DNA from: Kroppenstedtia sanguinis
Lineage (GTDB): Bacteria > Bacillota > Bacilli > Thermoactinomycetales > DSM-45169
Reading direction: 5' to 3'
NCBI RefSeq assembly: GCF_050433445.1
Contig: NZ_JBNPXF010000034.1
Location: 1-19,336 of the forward strand
Length of the DNA stretch: 19,336 nucleotides
The translations under genes were made by a program, and so were the position numbers. A model generated the notes under the pieces. That model had not been told where the DNA came from. It ran no database searches and saw only the letters and a program-made list of their open reading frames with translations. The first letter of the stretch is position 1; every line of letters starts with the position of its first letter. This document shows, in pieces, positions 7,413 to 13,929 of the stretch.

Positions 7413-9105
7413 GTCGCTCACCCTAGCACTGATCCTCCTGTTACTGGCCACCGCTGCCGAAGTGGCGGGACCTATATTGATCAAGGTGTTTATCGACGAT
7501 TATCTGGTTCCCGGAAGGTTCCCGGTCAAACCATTGGTGATCTTAGGCTCCTCCTACCTGATTCTCCACTGCGCTGTCTCTTTGCTACAGTACTTTCATC
7601 AGTTCAGCTTTCATAAGATCGCGCAGCGTGTGATCCAACAAATGCGTGTGGATGTGTTTGGTAAGGTGCAACATCTGGGACTCTCTTTCTTTGATCGGTC
7701 GCCGGCGGGCGGGCTGATCTCCCGGATCACCAATGACACCGAGGCGGTTAAAGAGCTGTTTGTCAGCGTCCTGGCTTTCTTCGCCCAAGATATCGTTCTG
7801 ATCTCGGGAGTTTTTGTGGCGATGTTCCTCTTGGATGCCAAGTTGGCGGCTTACAGTCTGGTTCTTTTACCGATATTCTTTGGTTTGATGTATACCTACC
7901 ATCGGTTGAGCCGTCAGGTGTATCAGAAGATCCGGCAAAAGTTGAGTGAACTGAACGCCAAGCTGAATGAGTCGATACAGGGAATGAATGTGATCCAGGT
8001 CTTCCGGCAACAAGAACGGCTACAGAAAGATTTTGCGGAGACCAACCGGGATCATTATCAGTCCAACATAAAAAACGTCCGGCTCAATGGTTTGTTGCTT
8101 CGCCCTGCTGTCGACCTGATCTATATTCTGACGGTGATCGCAGTGCTTACCTATTTTGGAATTGGAACCGTAGGTGCGGTCCAGATCGGGGTGCTGTATG
8201 CTTTTATCAATCTGCTGAACCGGATGTTTGAACCGGTCAATGAGATGATGCAACAGCTTTCCTTTTTGCAACAATCGATGGTCTCCGCCGCTCGGGTCTT
8301 TGAATTGCTGGATGAAAAGGAGACGGCTCCCACCCAAGAGGGACAGGGGCAACCGGAAATCACGCAGGGACGGATCGTCTTTGATGATGTCACCTTTTCC
8401 TATGATGGGCGCAACGAAGTATTGAAAAATATCTCTTTTATCGCAGAGCCGGGACAGACTGTGGCGCTGGTGGGTCATACCGGCAGTGGGAAGACTTCCA
8501 TCGTCAATCTGTTGATGCGTTTTTATCCCTTAGACCAGGGTTCCATCACCATTGATGGTGTTCCTCTGGAGCGGTTTACTGATGAGGAGCTGCGAAAGCG
8601 GATGGGTCTGGTGTTGCAGGATCCCTTTCTATTTGTAGGGACGGTGGAGGAGAATATCCGTCTTCACCATCCGGAGACGACGGAGGAAGAGATCCGGGAG
8701 GCGACCCGGTTTGTGCAAGCAGAGGGCTTTATCGAAAAATTACCCCAAGGCTATAAAGAATGGGTCGGGGAACGGGGGTCCACTTTTTCCAGCGGGCAAC
8801 GACAGTTACTCTCCTTTGCTCGAACGATGGCGCTTCAACCAAAAATTCTGGTGCTGGATGAAGCCACTGCCAGTGTGGATACGGAGACAGAGGAGAAGAT
8901 TCAAGAAGCCCTTTCTCGGATGCGTAAGGGGCGGACTACCATTGCGATTGCGCACCGACTGTCTACAGTTCAAGATGCGGACTTGATCCTGGTTCTTCAC
9001 CAGGGCGAAATTGTGGAGCGAGGCACTCATCAGGAACTGTTGACGCAAAAAGGGCTCTATCACAAGATGTATCTGTTGCAACAGGGGGTGTCGGAACCGG
9101 CATAG
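7369..9105 (+). CDS. ABC multidrug exporter half-transporter, BmrD/YheH-like (catalytic-site subunit)
   Basis: This 578-residue partner of the preceding subunit has an N-terminal transmembrane domain (about 1-300) and a nucleotide-binding domain. Walker A is at 369-377 (GHTGSGKTS). The signature is altered to FSSGQ (473-477). Walker B is ILVLDE with the catalytic Glu498, followed by ATASVD, and the switch His is in AIAHRLST. The altered signature with an intact glutamate complements the first subunit's intact LSGGQ with Asp499, so together they form one active and one degenerate ATP site. ATG 7369 is preferred: AAAGGAGGTG ends six bases before it, inside the previous gene, implying coupled translation. 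Later in-frame GTG and ATG codons (7372, 7375) are alternatives. Confidence 0.93.
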   Translation: MVMRRLLGYLRPHRKSLTLALILLLLATAAEVAGPILIKVFIDDYLVPGRFPVKPLVILGSSYLILHCAVSLLQYFHQFSFHKIAQRVIQQMRVDVFGKVQHLGLSFFDRSPAGGLISRITNDTEAVKELFVSVLAFFAQDIVLISGVFVAMFLLDAKLAAYSLVLLPIFFGLMYTYHRLSRQVYQKIRQKLSELNAKLNESIQGMNVIQVFRQQERLQKDFAETNRDHYQSNIKNVRLNGLLLRPAVDLIYILTVIAVLTYFGIGTVGAVQIGVLYAFINLLNRMFEPVNEMMQQLSFLQQSMVSAARVFELLDEKETAPTQEGQGQPEITQGRIVFDDVTFSYDGRNEVLKNISFIAEPGQTVALVGHTGSGKTSIVNLLMRFYPLDQGSITIDGVPLERFTDEELRKRMGLVLQDPFLFVGTVEENIRLHHPETTEEEIREATRFVQAEGFIEKLPQGYKEWVGERGSTFSSGQRQLLSFARTMALQPKILVLDEATASVDTETEEKIQEALSRMRKGRTTIAIAHRLSTVQDADLILVLHQGEIVERGTHQELLTQKGLYHKMYLLQQGVSEPA

Positions 9106-9122
9106 CGGAAGGGGGAGTTCCT

Positions 9123-9629
9123 ATGGAAATCCGAGTGTTGACAGCGGAAGACGCAAAGGCGTTTTATGCCCATCGCCTCCAGATGTTGAAAGATCATCCG
9201 GGAGCTTTTGCCACTTCATATGAAGAGACTAAAGAAGAGGGGATGGGGCAGATCGTGGAACGCTTGCAGAGCACCGGGGAGAAATTCACCCTGGGTGCCT
9301 TTGACGGCGACCGCCTGGTTGGATCGGTGGGCTTTCTTCGTCAACAGCGGAACAAGTTGCGTCACAAAGGCTTCGTGATGAGCATGTATACCCATCCCGA
9401 TATCCGGCGACAAGGTGTGGGGAAAGCCTTATTGGAAAATCTGCTAGCTCGGGTTCGTAAGCTACCAAGCTTGGAGCAGATTCAATTAGGGGTGGCGGTA
9501 GACAATTCCGCTGCTCGTGGCTTGTATGCCTCCCTCGGTTTTGAAGAGTTTGGTAGGGAGCGGGAAGCCTTGAAACTTCCGAATCGGTATGTGGACGAAA
9601 TTCATATGGTACTGAAATTGAAGCGGTAA
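9123..9629 (+). CDS. GNAT-family N-acetyltransferase
   Basis: This 168-residue GCN5-related acetyltransferase transfers an acetyl group from acetyl-CoA to an unknown amine. The acetyl-CoA loop is RRQGVGKALLENLL (Arg95-Arg96-Gln97-Gly98-Val99-Gly100), preceded by the beta strand HKGFVMSMYTHPDI and followed by LGVAVDNSAARGLYASLGFEEFG. It starts 17 bases after the ABC exporter stop, with AAGGGGGAG upstream, and a terminator follows, so it probably belongs to that operon. Resistance-related acetylation of a compound also handled by the exporter is possible but unproven. Confidence 0.9.
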   Translation: MEIRVLTAEDAKAFYAHRLQMLKDHPGAFATSYEETKEEGMGQIVERLQSTGEKFTLGAFDGDRLVGSVGFLRQQRNKLRHKGFVMSMYTHPDIRRQGVGKALLENLLARVRKLPSLEQIQLGVAVDNSAARGLYASLGFEEFGREREALKLPNRYVDEIHMVLKLKR

Positions 9630-9630
9630 A

Positions 9631-9675
9631 AAAACCGGGCCTCTCTTCCGAAATGGTGGAGGAGGGGCCCGGTTT
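9631..9675 (+). terminator. Terminator after the GNAT gene
   Basis: AAACCGGGCC and GGCCCGGTTT form a ten-base-pair stem that extends through TCTCTTCC against GGAGGAG, with a short loop. The following T tract is short and interrupted (TTTGTGTATT). It closes the exporter operon. Confidence 0.8.
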
Positions 9676-9774
9676 GTGTATTCTGTGGTGACGCTTTTGC
9701 AATGGATCAGCATACCCGGAGGGCGGAGTAACATATGATGGGAAAAGAGATGTGCCTTGAAGGGACGGTGCCTT

Positions 9775-10710
9775 ATGGAAAATCGTTCGTGGAGGCAACC
9801 TGTGACCACCTGGTTCCGGGGGCAGAACCAGCTGTGGGTGGAGGGGGAGCCGGACCGCCTCTTCGATTGGATCTTGGACGGGGATGCGGACTGGGTGAAG
9901 GAAGAGCGGGATCGCTGGATTCGGATCCGGGAACAGCAGAGGGAACGGGGAATCCGACCTGTCAAAGGAGAGACACGAATCCGGGTGTGTAGAGAAGAAA
10001 GGGACAGGGACGGAATCCAAATGCGGGTGATCGTCCATCAACGTCAACTTTATGGCTTGTCAGGACAACTCTACGAACAGGAGGAGATCAACGGGTTTGA
10101 TCTTCACCTGATCGAGGGCGGGGACGGCTGGGCCATCACTGGTTGCCGTCAGCTGGAGATCGATACCGGTTCGGATCAAGGATGGACCTATTACCACTCC
10201 CCGGATCATGGGGAGGTAGCCGGGGCCGGTTACAACCGGATACAGGCAGTCCAGTATGCCGAAACCTGGTGGAATGGATCCAATCCCCGCTATCAAAAGT
10301 TTGAAGATAATTGCACGAACTATATTTCCCAATGCATCCATGCCGGAGGGATCCCAATGGCTTACAATTCGCGGCGGGATCAGGGCTGGTGGTATCGGGG
10401 AGGCTGGGAAAACTGGAGTTACAGCTGGTCGGTGGCCCATGCGTTACAGGGATATCTATCCAGTGGCGGAACGATGAAGGCTCGTTCCGTGGGCTCACCG
10501 CAGGATCTACAACCGGGGGATATCATCTGTTATGACTTTGACGGAAATGGGAGATGGGAACACAATACCATCGTCACCGCCAAGGATGCTTCGGGAATGC
10601 CGCTGGTCAACGCCCACACCGTCAACAGCCGCCGAAGATACTGGGATTACCGGGATTCCCACGCCTGGACCCCCCAATGTAAATACCGCTATTACCATCT
10701 GGGTGGTTGA
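9775..10710 (+). CDS. Amidase-6 domain protein, YhbB-like
   Basis: This 311-residue protein has an amidase-6 (PF12671-type) C-terminal domain, a papain-like Cys/His hydrolase fold linked to cell-wall or peptide amide hydrolysis. The candidate nucleophile is Cys180 in DNCTNYISQCIHAGGIPM, and the candidate base is His263 in WEHNTIV, followed by NAHTVNSRRRYWDY. The N-terminal 140 residues are hydrophilic and arginine- and glutamate-rich, with no signal peptide or membrane segment, so it is probably cytoplasmic or acts inside the developing spore. It resembles B. subtilis YhbB in domain and in being near queG, trmL and prkA. ATG 9775 follows GAAGGGAC; an in-frame TTG at 9757 is possible. A stronger ribosome binding site further upstream serves a different frame. 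It has terminators on both sides. Confidence 0.85.
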   Translation: MENRSWRQPVTTWFRGQNQLWVEGEPDRLFDWILDGDADWVKEERDRWIRIREQQRERGIRPVKGETRIRVCREERDRDGIQMRVIVHQRQLYGLSGQLYEQEEINGFDLHLIEGGDGWAITGCRQLEIDTGSDQGWTYYHSPDHGEVAGAGYNRIQAVQYAETWWNGSNPRYQKFEDNCTNYISQCIHAGGIPMAYNSRRDQGWWYRGGWENWSYSWSVAHALQGYLSSGGTMKARSVGSPQDLQPGDIICYDFDGNGRWEHNTIVTAKDASGMPLVNAHTVNSRRRYWDYRDSHAWTPQCKYRYYHLGG

Positions 10711-10737
10711 CCCCTGCAGAAGCTGCGGGGGCTTTTT
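10711..10737 (+). terminator. Terminator after the YhbB-like amidase gene
   Basis: CCCC-T-GCAG pairs with CTGC-GGGG (one bulged T) around AAG, followed by GCTTTTT. It begins directly after the stop codon. Confidence 0.88.
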
Positions 10738-10753
10738 GAAAAAATGGATCCCA

Positions 10754-10771
10754 GTTACCTAAAGGGGTAAC
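10754..10771. other. Small palindrome in the intergenic region
   Basis: GTTACC and GGTAAC are perfect six-base arms around TAAAGG, between the terminator at 10711 and the repeat element at 10818. There is no T run, so it is not a terminator. It could be a protein-binding site or a remnant of older repeat DNA. Confidence 0.3.
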
Positions 10772-11027
10772 AGCGTAATGAATGCACTCTGTTTTGCGCA
10801 AAATATCTATGCAGACTCAGGCGTGTTGATTAGCCATATTTTGGGTGGGGAGATCGTGTTCACCCACGCGACCGTTGGCCATCCAGCAAGGAAGTAATGA
10901 CTGGCCGCTCCAAATCTTCCGATCGGGCAGGGGCAAAGCCTTACGGAAGCAACACAGAGAAGAATGTTGCCCCTAAGCGCCCTCTCTCCAGATTCTCCGC
11001 TGAGTAGGATGGCAACCTTCATCTAGA

Positions 11028-11115
11028 GCTTCAGCTCCTTTGGATTGTAGTGCCTATGGTGCTACCTTTATTCCAGGGCTTCAGCCATCGAGATTGTAGT
11101 GCCTGTGGCGCAAAG
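11028..11115 (+). repeat. Imperfect 50-bp tandem repeat inside the element
   Basis: Two units begin with GCTTCAGC (11028 and 11078) and share ATTGTAGTGCCTRTGGYGC, where R and Y mark differing bases. The period is 50 bases. The second unit is also the left arm of the long hairpin at 11090-11145. Confidence 0.65.
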
Positions 11116-11145
11116 GTCGCTTTGCACCCACAGGGCACAAGTCTC
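11090..11145 (+). repeat. Long imperfect hairpin in the element core
   Basis: GAGATTGTAGTGCCTGTGG followed by CGCAAAG folds back on CTTTGCACCCACAGGGCAC followed by AAGTCTC, with a four-base loop (GTCG) and a few bulges or mismatches. The right arm is the most conserved part of the family, recurring at 15841-15872, where the left arm is missing. Confidence 0.7.
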
Positions 11146-11324
11146 GCCAGAGTCGCTTCCGCTCCCAGGTCTCGCTTTGGCAGCACACGACTCCCTTCCA
11201 CCGCCCATTTTCTGGTTAATTAACAGCCCTGATGGGCGTTAAAAAAATTGGGGTATTCACAAGATGAGATTTGGAAAGTGATTCATGGGATGCACAGTCT
11301 CTACAAGATGGCATAAGAGGAGTG

Positions 11325-11501
11325 ATGGAATTGACCGAAAATAAACGACCGGATCAACAAAGCATGGATGCGGAAAAATTAAGAGCGCAACAGGCAAAAG
11401 ACCTCCGGTCCCAAACCGCTGGTCAACTGCGCGATGACCATCCATCGCAAAAGACTGAAAAGGATGGATCTGGATCGAATCGTTATTGCGGCGGAACTTG
11501 A
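11325..11501 (+). CDS. Small hydrophilic protein, unrecognised
   Basis: A 58-residue frame, very polar and rich in Lys, Gln, Asp, Arg and Ser, with no membrane segment. Visible parts are DAEKLRAQQAKDLRSQTAGQ, probably helical, and a C-terminal SGSNRYCGGT with a single Cys. AAGAGGAG lies only a few bases before the ATG; an in-frame TTG at 11331 has better spacing. A strong plus-strand terminator starts 45 bases after the stop, and the repeat element ends 93 bases before the start, so this is plausibly a free-standing small gene. Its polarity resembles small sporulation or spore proteins, but no family is recognised. Confidence 0.5.
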   Translation: MELTENKRPDQQSMDAEKLRAQQAKDLRSQTAGQLRDDHPSQKTEKDGSGSNRYCGGT

Positions 11502-11546
11502 AATACGCAAGAATCCTGCGCAATGTAAAACTCCTGTTCATAAAGA

Positions 11547-11589
11547 GACGATTTCCCTGCCTTGGCACCAGGAAATCGTCCGTTTTTTT
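11547..11589 (+). terminator. Strong terminator after the small gene
   Basis: GACGATTTCC and GGAAATCGTC form a ten-base-pair perfect stem around a 14-base loop, followed by CG and seven T. Its orientation shows a plus-strand transcript ends here, supporting the small gene at 11325. It also separates that gene from convergent degV. Confidence 0.9.
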
Positions 11590-11664
11590 ATCCAGGGATT
11601 GGGGTTGTCGAATCACGATCTGTGATGGACCAGGTCTTCGATTCACCTAGGAAGTGAGACGAGC

Positions 11665-12519
11665 TTACTCCTTTTCTTCCGCCGGTTGGATCACCAGTCC
11701 CAGCAGACCGGGGCCAGTGTGGACGACCAGAGCGGGGCTGATGGAGCTGACATACAGTTCGCAGATATTTTCCGATTCCTTCAGCTTTTCTTTTAGCGCC
11801 TCCGCCTCTTTTTCCGCTTTGCCCTGGAGGATGGCAATCCGGGATTTGGTGGATTCGATCTGTTTGAGGATGGGGTCCATCAGTTTTTTCATCGACTGTT
11901 TTTTGCCACGGGCCAAGTTTTGAGGATAATATTTTCCTTCCTCGTCGAGGGAGATGATGGGTTTTAGGTGGAGGATGGAACCGAGGGAGGCGGCCACTTT
12001 TCCGATGCGCCCCCCCTTTTTCAAATATTCCAATGTATCGACGACAAAATATCCTTTAATCCGACTTTTTGCCTTCTCAATTCGGTTCAGGATTTCGGAG
12101 TAGTCCCATTTCTCCTTGATGAGTTTGGCGGATTCCAAGACGAGGAATCCGAGAACCCAGGATAAGCCTTTGGAATCGATTACATCAATCTTCATTCCCT
12201 TGAACTCTTCGGCCATCAGTCGAAAATTATTATATGTGCCACTTAGACCGGAGGAGAGGGTCACTACGATGCAATGAGTGTATCCCTCTTGTTGCAACTC
12301 AATGAAGACTTGTTGGATATCTTCAGGGGATGGCATGGAGGTTTTGGGAATCTCCTCATCCAACCGATCGTAAACTTCCTGCGGTGTGATCTCCACCCGA
12401 TCCCGATATTCCTGTTCCTGATAGATGATACGCAGGGGAACCACCCGGATCTTCCAGCGTTCCAACAGGTCGACAGGCAAATCGCAGGAACTGTCCGTCA
12501 CCAGCGCAATCTTCGACAT
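11665..12519 (-). CDS. DegV-family fatty-acid-binding protein (FakB-like)
   Basis: This 284-residue cytoplasmic protein is of the DegV/FakB family. Members hold a fatty acid and present it to the kinase FakA for phosphorylation and entry into phospholipid synthesis. It opens with IALVTDSSCDLP. The carboxylate-binding region is TSMPSPED (Thr60, Ser61, Ser64), then SSGLSGTYNN (89-98). KKGGRIGK and a late HTGPG (His267) are also typical. ATG at 12519 is supported by AAGGGGGAG five bases upstream. It is transcribed alone and divergently from trmL. Bacteria often carry several DegV copies with different acyl preferences; which lipid this one binds cannot be told, and no fakA is in the window. Confidence 0.92.
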   Translation of the reverse strand: MSKIALVTDSSCDLPVDLLERWKIRVVPLRIIYQEQEYRDRVEITPQEVYDRLDEEIPKTSMPSPEDIQQVFIELQQEGYTHCIVVTLSSGLSGTYNNFRLMAEEFKGMKIDVIDSKGLSWVLGFLVLESAKLIKEKWDYSEILNRIEKAKSRIKGYFVVDTLEYLKKGGRIGKVAASLGSILHLKPIISLDEEGKYYPQNLARGKKQSMKKLMDPILKQIESTKSRIAILQGKAEKEAEALKEKLKESENICELYVSSISPALVVHTGPGLLGLVIQPAEEKE

Positions 12520-12548
12520 TATACTCCCCCTTGAGACAAGATATTCCC

Positions 12549-12577
12549 AGTATACGTCCTCTTCTTCCTTGATACAA
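12549..12577 (-). promoter_or_regulatory. Sigma-A-like promoter for degV
   Basis: On the minus strand TTGTAT (12577-12572) and TATACT (12554-12549) are separated by 17 bases, 30 bases before the degV start. The -10 matches five of six bases; the -35 is weaker. Confidence 0.55.
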
Positions 12578-12605
12578 CAAGAAAAAGAGAGGGGTGTCTG
12601 CAGAG

Positions 12606-12635
12606 TTGGGAATTTGATTCGTTTTTCGATACAAT
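12606..12635 (+). promoter_or_regulatory. Sigma-A-like promoter for trmL
   Basis: TTGGGA and TACAAT are separated by 18 bases, 35 bases before the trmL ATG. It is divergent from the degV promoter, and the two do not overlap. Confidence 0.5.
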
Positions 12636-12670
12636 AGAAAAGGAACTGATCGGAAAGGGTTGGAAAGCTT

Positions 12671-13135
12671 ATGCCGTTTCACATTTGTCTGGTTGAACCG
12701 GAGATTCCCAATAACACCGGCAATATCGCCCGCACCTGTGCAGTGACGGGTACAGTGCTTCACCTGATCCGTCCCCTCGGATTTTCTACTGAGGATAAAT
12801 ATCTGAAACGATCGGGGATGGACTACTGGTATCAGGTGGATGTCCGGTATTATGACTCCTTTGCGGAGTTTGCCGCATCCTTTCCCGAGGGGCGCTTTTT
12901 TTGTGCCACCACCAAGGCTCCACGAAGTTATAGTTCTTTCTCTTATCGGGATGGGGATATCTTCGTCTTTGGTAAGGAGTCAAAGGGGCTGCCTCCGGAA
13001 ATTTTGGAGACCTTTCGCGATACCCAAATCCGGATCCCGATGCAGCCAGTGGTTCGCTCCCACAACCTGGGGAACTCCGCAGCGATCATCCTGTATGAAG
13101 CTTTGCGGCAGATGGGTTTTCCCGGATTGGATTGA
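12671..13135 (+). CDS. trmL: tRNA (cytidine/uridine-2'-O-)-methyltransferase TrmL
   Basis: This 154-residue SPOUT methyltransferase 2'-O-methylates the wobble nucleotide 34 of certain leucine tRNAs using S-adenosylmethionine. The family motifs are all present: EPEIPNNTGNIARTCAVTG at the N-terminus, then LIRPLGFSTEDKYLKRSGMDYW. FVFGKESKGLP and IPMQPVVRSHNLGNSAAIIL form the knotted cofactor site. Length equals the usual 150-160 residues. GGAAAGGG lies upstream of the ATG. The B. subtilis counterpart is cspR, which also lies near queG and prkA. It is followed after 21 bases by the HAD gene in the same direction. Confidence 0.95.
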   Translation: MPFHICLVEPEIPNNTGNIARTCAVTGTVLHLIRPLGFSTEDKYLKRSGMDYWYQVDVRYYDSFAEFAASFPEGRFFCATTKAPRSYSSFSYRDGDIFVFGKESKGLPPEILETFRDTQIRIPMQPVVRSHNLGNSAAIILYEALRQMGFPGLD

Positions 13136-13156
13136 TCAAGAGGAGAGGGTGAGAGG

Positions 13157-13876
13157 ATGCTAAAAGTATTATGTTTCGATTTGGACGGAACCCTGTTGCC
13201 GATGGATTCAAAGGTTTTTATCAGATCTTACATGAAAGAATTGGCTCTTTATATGGAAGAGATTTTACCACAGGACAAGCTGGTCCCGCTGATCTGGGAT
13301 GCCACTGAAACCATGATTGGCGATCCAGACGGCAGTTGTACCAATGAACAGGTGTTTACAGAACGGTTTCTGTCCCAGGCCGGACTGAAAAAAGAGGAGA
13401 TCTGGCCGATCTTTGATAAGTTTTACAGTGAGCGCTTTCCAAGATTGAAGCAACAGGTTCAACCCTCGCCAAGGTCTAGGAAAGTGCTGGAAACCGCCTT
13501 GGATCGTGGCTATCGGGTAGCCGTCGCCACCAACCCCGTTTTTCCTGGGGTAGCGATCCGGGAGCGAATGCGCTGGGCCCAAGTGGAGGATCTGGTGGAA
13601 TGGGTGTCGGTCTATGAAGAGACTCATTTTTGCAAACCGAATCCCGATTATTATCGGGAAGTGGCAGCAGCCATGGGAGTCTCACCTGAAGAGTGTGCTA
13701 TGATCGGCAATGATGTTCAGGAGGATTTGGTGGCAGGGACGATCGGCATGAAGACGTATCTGGTCACCGATTGTCTGATCGATCGCGGAGAGCCTACTTA
13801 TCAGCCGGACCAAAAAGGTACGATGGAGGAATTACTGACGGAGATTCAGGAAGGGAAGGGAATCTTCGCCTCCTGA
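13157..13876 (+). CDS. HAD-superfamily phosphatase-like hydrolase
   Basis: This 239-residue soluble protein has the four HAD motifs: DLDGT with nucleophile Asp8 and Asp10, Thr in VAVATNPVF, Lys160 in HFCKPNPDYY, and acidic GNDVQED (Asp186). A helical cap lies between motifs I and II (about 16-90). The substrate is unknown; small phosphorylated metabolites are usual for this subclass. AGGAGAGGGTG precedes the ATG. It is co-directional with trmL and ends at a bidirectional terminator. Confidence 0.9.
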   Translation: MLKVLCFDLDGTLLPMDSKVFIRSYMKELALYMEEILPQDKLVPLIWDATETMIGDPDGSCTNEQVFTERFLSQAGLKKEEIWPIFDKFYSERFPRLKQQVQPSPRSRKVLETALDRGYRVAVATNPVFPGVAIRERMRWAQVEDLVEWVSVYEETHFCKPNPDYYREVAAAMGVSPEECAMIGNDVQEDLVAGTIGMKTYLVTDCLIDRGEPTYQPDQKGTMEELLTEIQEGKGIFAS

Positions 13877-13889
13877 TTCGAAAATAAAG

Positions 13890-13920
13890 ATCCCCCTGTC
13901 CACCAGGACAGGGGGATTTG
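13890..13920. terminator. Bidirectional terminator between HAD and amidase genes
   Basis: ATCCCCCTGTCC and GGACAGGGGGAT form a perfect twelve-base-pair stem with loop ACCA. TTTG follows on the plus strand and CTTTATTTTC on the minus strand, so it can end both convergent genes (stops at 13876 and 13930). Confidence 0.9.
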
Positions 13921-13929
13921 ATCATGGAT

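Larger units (their letters stand above)
10818..11231 (+). mobile_element. MITE-like non-coding repeat element (414 bp)
   Basis: The left terminus reads CAGGCGTGTTGATTAGCC and the right terminus GGTTAATTAACAGCCCTG. Reverse-complementing the left end gives about 16 matches in 21 positions with the right end, so these are imperfect terminal inverted repeats. The first 96 bp recur, inverted, at 1-95. The segment 11120-11180 recurs at 15841-15900 with four substitutions and one gap. No open frame of note exists, and the interior is rich in hairpins. No target-site duplication is evident. It accounts for most of the 614-base gap between the amidase gene and the small gene at 11325. Confidence 0.75.

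Noticed and set aside
9286..10047. 253-codon minus-strand frame spanning the GNAT and amidase genes
   Set aside because: It crosses a terminator and two well-supported plus-strand genes, and is rich in Pro/His/Ser as expected of a complement frame.
10920..10970. Resemblance of GGGGCAAAGCC to part of a cyclic-di-GMP riboswitch
   Set aside because: Only a short match; the rest of the aptamer is absent, and the segment lies inside a repeat element rather than a gene leader.
11434..11625. 63-codon plus-strand frame after the small gene
   Set aside because: It reads through the strong terminator at 11547-11589, and its start lies inside the small gene in another frame.
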